Source of the DNA: Circinella minor
Lineage: Eukaryota; Mucoromycota; Mucoromycetes; Mucorales; Lichtheimiaceae
NCBI GenBank assembly: GCA_016758965.1
Contig: JAEPRB010000368.1
Span: 1-29,645, forward strand
Length of the DNA stretch: 29,645 bases
Direction: 5' to 3'
Shown one piece after another: positions 1 through 12,232 of the stretch. The notes below the pieces were generated by a model. It ran no database searches. It was not told where the DNA came from and saw only the letters and a program-made list of their open reading frames with translations. The translations under genes were made by a program, and so were the position numbers. Every line of letters starts with the position of its first letter. Position 1 is the first letter of the stretch.

Positions 1-157
1 TATATCCGTTAAGGATTCAATGCCGTTCGGTGCTATGTAAGTGAAATAAAAGGGGATGTGAAAATTTTCTTATGTTATTTTTACCATTCCTTGATTTTTA
101 GTGAAATTAATGAGGTGTGAAAATTAACGGATATGAAATTAACGGGGACTGTCTGTA
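1..157 (-). mobile_element. Small non-autonomous TIR element, copy 1 (left edge)
   Basis: Bases 1-157 are the near-exact reverse complement of 17761-17915, with only scattered substitutions. The shared unit starts with TACAGACARTCCCCGTTAA (read here on the - strand) and ends in TTAACGGATA. An internal ATATCCGTTAA near the first end is complementary to that last end, so the unit has inverted-repeat character. The TA at the outer edge of both copies fits a TA target site of Tc1/mariner-type transposases. There is no coding capacity, so this is called MITE-like. It may extend beyond the window start. Family assignment is inference; the repeat itself is seen directly. Confidence 0.7.
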
Positions 158-2109
158 CTTTGAAAAAAGGAGCCATCCAGGCCGACACAGTATTGTGCAG
201 TTGCAAAATACTTGTTTACGCTTGTAAATAAGGTGACAGTTCTTGTACATAGCATCGTTAACAGTATGGTCAGTGATGATTAAATCTACTTGTAACTAAT
301 TGTTGACTGTTCATAAACTTTCACCAAGATGAAATAATCAGTACGTATGCTCGTCACTGAGCTTGAGTTAGCACCAGGTTTTTGGGCGAGCCAGAAAACC
401 CTTTTTCACCCATACCGTTCTTCAATTATTTGCTCCATTGATGTACTTGACGTTTGGGAGTTTAATAAGCCAAATTGACATTCCCTGCAGATACTCCACA
501 TAGAAATATTTTTAATCTCTCAATATATATCAATAATATAATGACTTTTTTTGAAATGACAATTCACAGAAATATATAAAATATATAAATTTTCATAAAA
601 AAAGAAACACTAAAATTTAATATACAATCTATAGATAAATTTTATTTTAATAGATGAAGAGATAAATTAATTACTATTGTTAGTTTGACTCTTTTGAACG
701 TCTGCCCTGGTAAAAGAAGTAACGCTTGCCGAGAAGTAGTACTAGGACAAAAAAAATGGAAACACAAATATATATTTAAAAGTCTTTTTGTTCTTTATTA
801 TAATTGTTTAGAAAGTTTTTGTTTTTATTAAAATGTAGTATATTTTTAGTTTGTCCTACGTAGGACAGAATGTTGGTTCTCAAAATGCTCTACCTATGGT
901 TATGCATACACACGAAACCCAGGGCAGATTCTTAAAAAAATATAAGTCAATATGTTAAATAGTCCTACAAAACAAACATTCAAAACGTTAAGAAATACAG
1001 TATCCTTTTTGCTGTTTGCTTTTTTAAGTGCCAAAAGAACTAATGACTTTATAGTTGTCATTGGTAACAACTTGCTTGATATTTTATATTAACATGAACA
1101 TATTTATTGGCAGTTTGACCATTATGGTTATACGTAAGATCCATTCTTATTTTATCATTCAACGAGAAATATTGCTTTTGGTTGTATAAAAGACGATGGC
1201 GTTATTTTCCCTCATATAAAACAGGCATATCTAGTAATATTGTGATCATCCTAAGTTTGTTGAAGTTCTTTGAAAAGTAAAAATTTAGTATCAGAAAAGC
1301 ATTAATATTTAACCTTTCAACAGACGCACGTCTTCTTTTTTCTTTATTGCCTGTGTTATCGCTATTATTATTACTATCACTATTATTATTGTTAAACTTT
1401 ATAAAATTCTTAAATATATAAACGTCTGAGGATTCAACTTACAGTATTTCTTATGTATATATTATATAAGTTTCTTAGCCCTCAAAGTTGCATATGAAAA
1501 AACTCTTTTTTTTTATTTTAATATACCAGGTAGCTCTAACTTCGGAATTTGGAAGGATAGACCTGGCATGAACTCTACACAACTGATATCTCAACATAAC
1601 ATTAAAACTACAGCTTAGACCATAATAGGTCCTTCACTTGCGCTTATATATGTGTTATAAAAGATATCAAAAGTACGTATCATTAAATAAATAACGTGGT
1701 TTAAACATGTATTATTGTTGTAAGAATAACTCAGACCGTAACACACGCAAAAAAAAATCACTCACGTATTTTCATTCATTTTCCCTTTTTCTTTCAAGTG
1801 TTATTTTTAATATTTAAAGATAAAATAACAGAAAATTTTATGCATAAAAATATCATTAAGACAATTGAAGAACAAACATATAACAAAAATGAATACAATT
1901 GACTATCATAATAATTAATTTATACAAAATATTCATGTGCCTCTCTGGCTCTAGATTATTCGTTGTTTGTAGTACATGAAAAAAATTCACCAAATTGGGG
2001 AAGAAATAAACCTTTTTGCTGTGTTTACCCGAATTGGGTCCTTCTCTTTTCTTTCTTTTTCTCTCTTTGTAATTCATTCTCTTCAACTTTTTAATAATAA
2101 CCGTTGAGA
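158..2109. other. AT-rich intergenic region upstream of the RING-ligase gene
   Basis: No coding exon could be supported on either strand; short ORFs here are AT-rich and repetitive. Contents are a MITE-like inverted-repeat unit at 701-928 (listed separately), an ATT-type microsatellite around 1362-1391, and pyrimidine-rich tracts at about 2040-2095 directly before the ligase ATG that may be core promoter or 5' UTR. No RNA gene was recognised. Confidence 0.5.
701..928. mobile_element. Putative MITE with nested inverted repeats
   Basis: The 10-mer TCTGCCCTGG at 701-710 is matched by its exact reverse complement at 919-928. Inside, TAGGACAAA at 743-751 is matched by TTTGTCCTA at 850-858, which runs into the perfect 14-bp palindrome GTCCTACGTAGGAC at 853-866. 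The ~228-bp unit has no coding potential. No clear target-site duplication was found, so this could also be two overlapping decayed elements. Confidence 0.4.
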
Positions 2110-4606
2110 ATGCTTCTTTGGTTAATTTTTTTACTACAATGCATTTATTTAGTTCAGGCCAGCCTTTTTTCTAGTAGTAATCCATACATTTCTGAAGGTA
2201 TATATATAATGCTTTTACTATTATTATAAAAAAGAGGGAAGCTTTTGTATTTAGCGAAAAGAACTAAAAAGAACAAAACAGATAAACTTTTCCCTAATGA
2301 GACCCCTAATGAGATAAAGAAAAATACATAATGTATTTATTATTGTTATTATTAAAATAGAGACTGTCACTTTGTATTCAAACACTTCTTCCATTGATTC
2401 AGTCGATTCAGCCATTGAACCACAAAATTATAAGCAAAATATTGTACCTAATACGAACTTGACTCAACCTGACGCTTCTGGACTCTCAGTAAATATTACT
2501 ATTATTACATTATTTTATGCTAAAAAAAGAAAGAGAGAATGATTATTTTAAATGGATTAGTAATATTAATGATAATCAAATAACCTAAAAATGAATTACA
2601 CGTAACAGGGTGTATTATATGATCGTGGATTATCATGCGGACTGGAGAATACATCAGATACACCATTATCACCTTTATTAACAGATCAACGTAAAATTGC
2701 TCTTGTTCGACGTGGTAATTGTTCTTTTGAAGATAAAGTAATTTATTCTCAAATGGACGGGGCAGTAGGGGTCATCATTTATGATCAAATTCCTTTTGAA
2801 AAAGATCCTCGAGCCGGTATTATGGTAATGTGTCGTCACAGTGTCAAATAATAAATATAACACCAAGAAAAGTGTTTTTTTTTTGAATATTAAAATTTCT
2901 CTCATTTTTTGATATAGAACATTCCACCTGGAAATATTACTATCGCTGTGTATTATGTCGATTTAGATATTGGAGTCGATTTATTACGTAAATTACAACA
3001 AGAAGCACCTATGAATCATGATAATGTAAATAATGCATCTTATCAGAAAGCAGTTAAGGTTTCGCTATATCCTGCAGTTGGTGGTTTTCCAAGTGCATGG
3101 GAATTTACGCTTATTGTTGTCGTCGCATTACTTGCTGTAAGCTTCTTAGCATCAGGTAAAAAAAAAACCTGTTTTTTTATTGTTATAATTTTAAAAGGAT
3201 GGTTGAAAAAGTTATTGTAGTGATAGGAGGAAAAGAGTTGTTTATTACGCATATAATATGCAGGGTACAAAAATGAAAAAAAGACTAACTTTTTGTAATT
3301 AATTTTAGTGGGTATGCATTATCATTTATGGAGAATACGACGACGACAAAGACTTATGTTTGAAAATGGACTATTACCTCCACCATTCACACAAGCATTT
3401 CAAGTCAATTCAGAAAAGAAAATCATAGACCCTTCCATGTTACCATTATTCCCAACACGCACTATTGGAAGAGAAGGAGAAGGAGAAACGGTTACTAGTC
3501 AAGTTAATAATAATGCACTACCACAGTCGCCATTAGTATCACCATCACTACCATCACAACAGCAACAACAACAACCAGACTCTCCCATTACAATGATTAT
3601 TCAGCGGAGAAACTCCACACAATCCGTACGGTCTACTCGATCAGAAAAAGCACTCAGAAATGCAGAAGCTTTAGCAACAGCTGTTGACCAACGAGTTGCC
3701 AATAACAATCTGAGTACTACCGCTACTACATATACTCCGGAACAACATCAGTCCATTGTAATAACAACGGCAACATCACCTGAAGAACATTGTAGTAATT
3801 CATCTTCTTCGTTACAGCAACAGCAACGTCTTTCGGCAAATCTTTCGGAACAACTTGCCAATGTAGAAGTTTCTTGTGTTATCTGCCTGGATGAGTTTTC
3901 ATCTGGTGATACTGTACGAAAACTTCCATGTGGTCATGAATATCATTGCGAATGCATAGGTATATAATAACTAAGAAAAAATACAAAGAAAAAAAAAGAA
4001 ATCGTGGTTATTATCACTATTATTACTTTGTGGTTGTTAGTGTTATCTAATCGTTCTTCGTTATATATTTTTTTTTACTAAACAGATCCTTGGTTGACAA
4101 TAAAGTCTGCGTCTTGCCCTTTATGCAAGCACGACTGTTCGCTTGATGTACCCAAAATAACATCGGATATCGAAATGCAGCCTGATTCTCGAGAAATAGG
4201 AGCCAGGAATCCGTCTTCAACAACACCCTCGCGTACAAATTCACCCTTTTCTATTCGTTTCTTCGGCGGTGGCAGTGGCACACCTTCTTCAGCGACGACA
4301 ACAACTTCTAGAGCTATGTTTGGACCAACTATTCGAGCAGATCAAGCCGAAGAATTCAGTCGCTCATGGATGGTACGTAGTCTACCACGGAATATGCGAC
4401 GTCAAATCCACGAGGCAGCACTTGCTCATGGTGATGGACCTGCTATTGAACTTCCTTTTAGAATGACGGGTAATAACAGGAACGATGATAGTAATGAAGA
4501 CAATAATAGACCTTTATCACCACCTGCACCATCACATCAACCAGAACCTACTGGACTCAGAGGTCGAATTAGTCGTTCATTACCGCGACAATGGCGATCT
4601 CGATAA
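2110..4606 (+). CDS. PA-TM-RING E3 ubiquitin-protein ligase (RNF13/RNF167-like)
   Basis: Membrane-anchored RING-H2 ubiquitin ligase, expected to sit in endosomal/vacuolar membranes and ubiquitinate cargo or itself. Exons by splice signals: 2110-2197, 2361-2488, 2609-2824, 2918-3155, 3309-3959, 4086-4606; together 613 aa in one frame. Residues 1-17 form a signal peptide (MLLWLIFLLQCIYLVQA). About 73-190 is a protease-associated (PA) domain with the typical KIALVRRGNCSFEDK stretch and GVIIYD. A transmembrane helix lies at about 205-226. A cytosolic Q/S-rich linker follows, then a C3H2C3 RING: Cys413, Cys416, Cys431, His433, His436, Cys439, Cys451, Cys454, split by the last intron. The ~155-residue tail is Arg/Ser/Pro-rich and low-complexity. 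This domain order is that of the RNF13/RNF167/GRAIL family (known). Substrates are unknown. The start is chosen because it opens directly into the signal peptide. Confidence 0.93.
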
Positions 4607-5084
4607 TTTGTAGTCTTTTTTACTCGCCATTATTATTATTATTACTATTATATACCATTTGTATATATATAACTATATACATCTTTATTATACATCATTC
4701 TTTTATTCTCTGATATATATGATTTATATTCGTGTCTGCGTGTGTGTGTACTTTTTACTTTCTCGTACTACTCTTTTGTTCATATCTTTTTCCTACTATA
4801 CCATCACCATCATTATCATCCTTATCATTATTATCCTGTTTACTTATTCTCTTTCTTTTTCTATTTATTTTTCGCACATACATCCAATAATTCTATCATA
4901 TTTTCCCTCTATTTTTTATCATATTCTTTTTTGTTTATATATTTGAGATCTCCCTTTTTTTTTACTTTTTAGATAATATATTTATATAATAACCATTATA
5001 TATACATACAAACAAATTATACTTTATAATTCCCCACCCCACCCCCCAAAAAAATATTAATAATCATAATAGTAATAATTTTTA
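4607..5084. other. Convergent 3' intergenic region
   Basis: Lies between the stop codons of the + strand RING ligase and the - strand cysteinyl-tRNA synthetase, so it holds both 3' UTRs. It contains ATT runs at about 4630-4652 and a C-rich run at 5031-5048 (ccccaccccaccccccaaaa). Long T/Y-rich ORFs on + (4659-4972) are simple-sequence artefacts. Confidence 0.6.
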
Positions 5085-8000
5085 TTATTTAGTCTGTTCA
5101 AGATATGCTTCATAACCATCGAGATCATCTGATTTTCCAGATTCCATCAAAAATGTTGTGTACTTTTGATATTCGCTATGTAACCCTTTTTGAAGTTCAA
5201 TTTCTTTGGCGAGTTTTTTCAATTGATTCTTGGACATTTCCGCATTTTCTTGTTTTCGTTCTGTTTCAATCTCTTCCGGTGATTTTTTGCCCTTTTGCAA
5301 TCGATCAAATCCTTTTTGAAGTCGTTGAGCTTTTGCTGCGGCAGCTTTAGCAACTTTGGCAGCTTGTTGAGCTATTTTTTCATCACGAGCCTTTTTTACT
5401 TCTTCTGGTGATAGTAACTTTACTAATGCAGTACCATCTATATTTTATACATATATATTTAGCTTAAGCTTTGATTCTTGATTTAAACAAAATAAATAAA
5501 TAAATCCATATACCTTTTTGATCATCTAGAGCAACGCCAAGTTCAGCTAAATGTTGATCACGAAGTTCATCACACAATTTAAGATATTCTTTAGGATCCT
5601 TTTTATCAAGAGCAAATTGTCTTACTCTGTCTCTAAAGGATGATAGTGTTCGAAGACAATTCATTAAAAATTCTTGCTATAATATACATAAAAATCGTTT
5701 AAAAGATTAATCTATTTAATGTTGACAAAAATTTGTATGTATTCCTCAAAAGATAAAGAAAAACTTACATCAGCATCTGAACTAGATTTAGCGTTGGCTC
5801 CCATTTCAATACCAAAGGTTTCCATCATACCACTAATCCAACTAGTAATATCTTCGAGTACATCGATATTGACATACGAAGCACCCTTAACTAAGTATTT
5901 GTTGGTATATGTAGTAAGTGCCATAATTTCATCTAATACAACTGGAGTATTGATTGAATCACAGAGTGCAGCATGAACGGCATCAACACGGTCTCGGAAA
6001 CTATACGCATTATATTGGACAAATCAATTACATTAATAATATTAGCAACATGGAGCACCCTTTATAAATAATATAGACACAAATAAAAATATATACTTAC
6101 AACGCACTGAGTTCATTTTCATCATTTCTCCAACGGTGGGTAATGTCACCACCAGGCAAAAGCGTAGATCCACGCGATCCATCTGATCGAATACGATGAC
6201 CCAATGCAGCTACATTATCCATTAAGTTCTTGATCGTGGTTTCAATTTGAATTGCTTCTTGCATACTTGATTGTTTGAAATCCATCTTTGTGTGCCATGG
6301 ATGGGTCAAGAAAAAGAGACGCATTTGACGAGGCGTATACATTTTCAAGGCTTCTTGAATGGTAATGAAGTTCTTTAAACTTTTGCTCATCTTTTGCCCT
6401 TCAACATGCAAGTGGCCGGCATGTAAAAAGTAGTTGACCCATTGAGGGCAGTCGTAGTAAGCTTCAGCTTGTGCAAGTTCGTTATCATGATGAGGAAATG
6501 CCAAGTCAATACCACCCGAATGGATATCCATGTTGTCACCGAGTACGGCACTTGCCATCACGGAACATTCAATATGCCAACCTGGGCGACCTTTACCCCA
6601 GGGTGAATCCCATACAGGTTCACCTGGTTTGGATGATTTCCATAAAGCAAAATCACTTGGATTTCTTTTACCTTGCAATTTAGCACCCAAAGAACCTTCA
6701 CCATCCTCAATAAGAGCGGTATCACCCTTAGATGTAGGTTGTAATTTGGCATAGTAATGACCACAATGTCCATCGAATCGTGCTGTATCAAAATAAACTG
6801 ATCCATTAGCTTCGTAGGCATATCCATTAGCAATAATCTTTTCGACGTAAGCGACAATTTCAGGAACAAACTCGCTCACACGAGTTTTAACACTAGGAGC
6901 AAGGACCTAAACAAATAAAGAACTCAAATTTAGCTCAAACATGCTTATTTTTATATTCTCTCTTCTGCTTCTATTTGAATATGTATGTCAAAACAACTTA
7001 CATTCAATTCCTTCATATCTTTAAAATACATGTCTTCCCAATAAGCTGGTAGTTCACGGAAGATCTTGGAATCAGTCACGTTTTCTCCTTCCTGTAAATA
7101 TATGTATATAACATGAATAACATTTACAAATTATCAAAATAACTCGAATAAGACTAGAAAAATAACAAAAATATAGATACATACAGCCTTATCCAATGCT
7201 AATGAAACAATATCTTGGGATGCGTCCAATAATGCATATGCACTTTCTTTTGTCTGATTACCTTGACTTAATGTAGCTTTGGCAGCTTCAATGGCCAAAC
7301 GAGATGTTTGCTATCAAAAAAAAAAGTTATAAAAAAAAAGAAACTTTGACAAACACATCCTTCCACTTATGAAACTTACAAGAGCTGAAAAATGCATCTT
7401 AAACTTCTCATCAGTTAAAACAGCTTGAGCCAAGCGTTCTGGAGTCATTTTTGCTTCAAAAGCAGCCCAGTCCGATGTTGCCTCTACAGCTGCTCCTTCT
7501 ACAGTAGCAAATTTAGATGTGGCATAATCATTCCAATATTTTTCGACCTGCTGAATAAGATCAGCATTTAAACCATCCGTCGAATTTTTAAGATTATTGA
7601 ATAAGTACTGTTGACGTGCTCGTAAAATGATCTAGTAGAATGTCGTTGCGTCAGCTATATATTGTTGCTACTCATCTGCTATAAACCAATTCATTATTTT
7701 CTTTACCTTATCATCAATATCAGTAACATTTTGAACGAATTGAACTTGGTATCCAAAGTATGATTGCAGGACACGTCGAATAATATCCATACTTAAATAA
7801 GTTCTATATAATCATCATATATATATATATAAATATATACCTCAATCGCTTTCCTCTGAAAGAATTTCGTTTGTCATTTCGTTTTTCGGTTAATGACATT
7901 ACAAAACAATAGTTTACCTGGCATGCCCCATATGAGCCGCATCATAAACAGTCGGGCCACAGTTATACCAACTAATATGTCCTGGACGTTTAGGTATAAA

Positions 8001-8289
8001 TTCAGTCTGTTTATATATATCGAGGAGAAAAGAATAAAACAAGTATAAGTACAAAGCACAAACAAAGAATGAAGTAATTGTAAACGTTGACATTAAAAAA
8101 AAGAATTATTACTTTAGACTTCGTCAAAGAATTATACAGTTTAAGAACAGGTTTATCAGCAGTCTTGGTTTCAGAAGGTACATGCCATTTTGGTTGTACC
8201 CTGTTGTTGAGAGTAGCCATTGAAGAGAAAGAACGTAAGGGGTGATGCTTTTTGGCAAAAATACGAAGACTTAAAGACACCAAACGCAT
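5085..8289 (-). CDS. Cysteinyl-tRNA synthetase, probable dual cytosolic/mitochondrial
   Basis: Class I aminoacyl-tRNA synthetase charging tRNA-Cys. Exons (high to low coordinate): 8289-8113, 8006-7918, 7855-7841, 7791-7707, 7631-7380, 7310-7185, 7091-7002, 6906-6101, 6000-5769, 5676-5514, 5437-5085. From the ATG at 8220-8218 this gives 772 aa, normal for eukaryotic CARS. The HIGH signature is HMGH at 61-64 and KMSKS is at about 427-431. Likely zinc ligands are Cys52 (YNCGPT), Cys369 (HIECS) and His/Glu of the HHDNE stretch. The C-terminal third is a Lys/Gln/Ala-rich helical extension typical of eukaryotic CARS. An in-frame ATG at 8289-8287 adds 23 residues rich in Arg, Lys, Leu and Ser with no acidic residue, which looks like a mitochondrial presequence. 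Exon 3 is only 15 nt and lies just after HMGHA; its splice sites are good and the frame needs phase 2 to be kept. Confidence 0.96.
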
Positions 8290-8542
8290 CAAAAAGATCA
8301 CGGTTCGTATCGCCTACAGTGGCTTTTGTAGTTAAATCAGGAATAATCCCGCTCAAACCAACAAATCAAAAAAACAATTACCTAAGCGACGCAGTAAAAT
8401 GACTCATGATTACAGTATAACCATATTTATATGATACATGTTGTTATTATTATTATTTTGTATATTTTTATTTCGTCCTTATGATAAAATTAATCTACGT
8501 GTAGCATGAAAAAAAAAAAGAAAGAGTTCCGGAGAAAAGTGT
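8290..8542. other. Promoter/5' region of CARS and 3' end of the XPD gene
   Basis: About 250 bp separate the XPD stop from the CARS upstream start, both on -. The stretch must hold the XPD polyadenylation region and the CARS promoter. The + strand ORF at 8220-8402 is a shadow of the CARS first exon and leader. No distinct motif is claimed. Confidence 0.5.
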
Positions 8543-11500
8543 TTATACAATAGTAGAAGCTTTTTGTCGTGCTTCAATATCTTTTAAAGTCCATAAAGAT
8601 ACTCCACTTTGGTTGATTTCAAATGGTTGAGCCATAGTTCGAAGGAACTTTTTTGCAACAACAAGTGCCATATCAGTTGATAAATTGGTAGAAGCATCGG
8701 TCACATATTGATTAATCCATTTAGGTAACTTGGCTCTTTTATCAGCTCTTGCAAATCGCTATATTATTATCATATAAATTATTCATTAAATGTATGCAAA
8801 CAAGCTGCGTTCATTACCTGAAACTAATTTACCTTATCAGCGAAGACCATAAGTCCATAATCAGTTTTTCCTCGTATTACTCGTCCAGCACATTGAGCTG
8901 CATGGCGCATAGCATCAAAGGTCAAGAAATCATTTTCTCGAATATGATGGTTATCGCGTAAATATTCCAATCGTGCCTGATAGCGTTATTCCATTATTAT
9001 AAGATATTCTAATACTCTTCCCCTTTCTATAAGAAACCAGTTTTAAAACTAACCTTTAATATTCTTGACTCAGTATATTGATAAGGTATACCAAACATAA
9101 GCACAGCTCGTCCATAGTTATGATCAAAATCAATACCTTCTGAAACTTTACCCCGAGCAACAGATAATAAGATAGCACCTCTTCCATTATCACAAGCCTG
9201 ATATTAATATATATATTTTAACTTTAAATTTTTAGTAAACATTACATTATTCCCTTTTAAATATTTCTAACCTTTCGATAATTGGCAAGTGCCATTGAAG
9301 TTTCAGCTGCATCTGGAGTTTCCACGAAAATCAATTTATGTTTCCACGCTTCGTTTAAAATACCCTAAATATATATATGTATGTGTGAATCAGTATCTCA
9401 TGCATCCATCATCAACAAAGTTTTGTTTTGTTTTTTCAATTTTTCTTACCATATCATTCCACATGGAAACAATTTGTTCCATATACAAATAGCTTGGAAA
9501 GAAACAAACTACACCATCAGGTACAATCTTTGAAAATTCCACCATAATTTGACCAAAGTTACGAACAACTGCAGGATCATTTCGAACTTCAAATTTGGAA
9601 CTCACTGCCACTTGATCAGAACCTCTTGTGATTATCTAAACAATAGTAATAAAATGATAACAACTTAATCTACGTTCTAACTTTTTTTTTCTCTAAAAAA
9701 ATAATAAATAAAACATTTTACCATTGGTAAAAAGCAATTTCTAGTCAATGTCATTGCATAACTTTCTTGTACTACCGCTTGAAAATTCAACATCTTTGGG
9801 TACATATCCAATGGTGACAGCGTTCCGGATGTAATAACCACTGTACTAAACCGTTCAAATATTGGCTTGATAGCGATGGATGCATCCAAGCAACTAAAAA
9901 GGTATAATGTTTTATGCTCATCCATAATTAGAGATGCCAAACAATAAAATTAATATTATGCTATATATCAGCAGAAACTTACGTGAAATGAAAGACTGGG
10001 TTGGGTATAGTAGCGGTCTCCGATTCAAAGGGTTCGAGAATGAGCATAAATCCTTTGTCGTAAGTAGCAACAAGTGTTGCGAATGCAGCGATCTTTTGTA
10101 AGCTTGAATAATGTTCTAAATCTGTTAGTTCGAGCGTTCGTACAAGACTAGTAAGTCGTTCAGCACAGAATCGTAGTGGTTTTCGTTCAATATAAGTGAC
10201 ATCTTTTAAATGCTGTAAAAAGGAGACAGGTGTTTCAGCAACAACGTGCATGACTCGCATACGCGTTTTGAGATATTCAATAAATCTTCGTAAGAACGCA
10301 ACAAAATGTTCTGCTCTTCGAATATTTCCAGGTATCGCTTCCTTTAACAAATCATCTGGAAGCACAGGATTAGCCATAAATGTATCTTCGTCTCGTGCTG
10401 CACTTGCATCTCGTAAACCTTCTACAAGTTTTGAGTATTCATTTCGCAGTCGTTTTGCATCTGTATCTTTGATTCTATAAAAATACCACGAATTACCATA
10501 ACATTTAGAAATTTGATAATCATATTATAATTGTTGGAAGTAGTTTAAAGCAGTAACTTACTCTTGAATTCTGTCTGCCAGCATGGACACACTTCTTGCA
10601 CCAGCGTCTAATATGGGTCGTGTCAAATCAATACTCAGTGCTTCAATACAAACATTGTCTATAATTTATAATTAGTACATATGTTGATTAAATATAGAGC
10701 CAACGAGAAAAAAAAGAATATGCTACCAATATTGTGAGCTTCGTCAAATACGACAATAGCATCTTTTGAAAGTTCTTTTGATACAAGTTCTGCTACCTTT
10801 GGATCAAGCATATAATGGTATGAATAAATGACAATGTTTGCAAATGGAAGCTATATACGAGTTAACTTATGGTTAGATAATATAAATAAATCATTTAATA
10901 ATGATGAACAAAAAAATAGAATAAAAGAAAATGACATACTGCTCTTCGAACCAAATAATAAGGACAGAATTTCATTTTTTCACAATAAGCTTTTAAATCA
11001 GCAAGTGTGTAAATGCCTTTTGGAATAGGATTGGGTGAGTTCATGGCATCCAATTGCTAATATTATATATTGTTAATATATCAATTATTATAATTATTTT
11101 TCTCTTCTTTTTGAAAACAAAGTTTACCTCATAAAAATCACATAATTCTACGTTTGAATCAACTTCCATGTCTTCTTGTGTATTATCGGTATTATTGACA
11201 GCACCTTTGCCTTTTCCTGCTTTTGCTCGTACCCAACTTGCTGTCATATTTCTACATTTTGAATCTACTACTTTTCCTTTCCGTTCTCTAGATACAACTG
11301 GATGTAAACAGAGATTTTTTCGACTTGTCAATCCAATACCAAAATAATTATCATCTAATCCTTGTTCTTGTCGATATCTCATTAATTGTCGTAATTCTGC
11401 TAGCGCCTTTTCAATTTCGGGTACAGTTCGTGAACAATAAACAAGTTTACGATGATCTTCTGGGTGTTGCTGTATAAACAAAATTTAAATTTATGATTAA

Positions 11501-11877
11501 CTCTCTCCATGTTGATTACGTGGATCGTTCTTTATTTTTCATACCATTTGGTAAGCTACAATGAGCGATAACAGTGATACAGTTTTACCAGTACCAGAGG
11601 GCATTTCTAATACACAATGACCCTATATATTTATTATTTTTCATAGGTTTAGAAAAATGACTTGCGGATAAATAAAAAGTATTAATAATAATAATAATAA
11701 CCTGTGCATCGAGCGCTCTCTTTAGATCACACATGTATTGATATTGTTCAGGATAGATCTTGTCATAAGGAAAGTGTACTACGAGTTCATCGATGTTGAA
11801 TCTACCATAGAAACATGTGATTAGCACTATAATAAAGCGATCGGTTTAATTAAACTGGAATCGATATTATACATCAT
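8543..11877 (-). CDS. RAD3: TFIIH/nucleotide-excision-repair helicase XPD (Rad3/ERCC2)
   Basis: ATP-dependent 5'-3' DNA helicase of TFIIH, acting in nucleotide excision repair and RNA polymerase II transcription. Exons: 11877-11873, 11801-11702, 11622-11545, 11469-11128, 11056-10940, 10850-10727, 10658-10562, 10474-9983, 9893-9722, 9635-9450, 9364-9272, 9197-9054, 8976-8833, 8758-8543; 769 aa, matching XPD (about 760-780). Walker A is MPSGTGKT at 42-49 with Lys48, as in known XPD. The DEAH box is at about 250-253. Fe-S cluster cysteines are likely Cys115, Cys133, Cys171 and Cys206. Later motifs include [36 protein letters not shown] and the [14 protein letters not shown] motif VI region. The first exon is inferred to be only ATGAT, because the next exon has no in-frame ATG and begins with the conserved [20 protein letters not shown]; the 71-nt intron has GTATAA, a CTAAT branch-like site and TAG. 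Confidence 0.96.
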
Positions 11878-12232
11878 ACTGTTAAATAAAGAAAAAGAAT
11901 TAAGCGCTAGTTAATGCTGCGCTTTTTCACTCAAATAAATCGTCGGGGAAAGATTCTATTTTATAACTGCTAACGATTTTGGCTATCCTTGCCAAAGTTT
12001 ACACTGCTATCATTTCTATGCAAATGTGGAGATTCATATCATATCTACATATTAAACCTTCCATTCATTCATTCAATTTAAAAGATAACAAAAGAAATTT
12101 GACAAGTAAAAAATAAGAACAACATGTTTGCTGCCCTTCCTTTATTTTAGTATTAATTCAATATAAAAAAAAAAGAGAAAGGAATGGGAAAAAAAGACAA
12201 ACATGTCTTATAAAACACTGAAGTTAGTATAT
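11878..12232. other. Intergenic region, XPD promoter side and RPS20 3' end
   Basis: About 355 bp without a gene between two - strand genes. It should contain the XPD core promoter near 11878-11960 and the RPS20 3' UTR near 12140-12232. No RNA gene or repeat was recognised. Confidence 0.5.

Noticed and set aside
4659..4972. + strand ORFs encoding Tyr/Phe/Ser-rich peptides
   Set aside because: Pure simple-sequence translation of the AT-rich 3' intergenic region.
8220..8402. + strand ORF of 60 codons upstream of CARS
   Set aside because: It is the antisense shadow of the CARS leader and first exon, with no start context or family resemblance.
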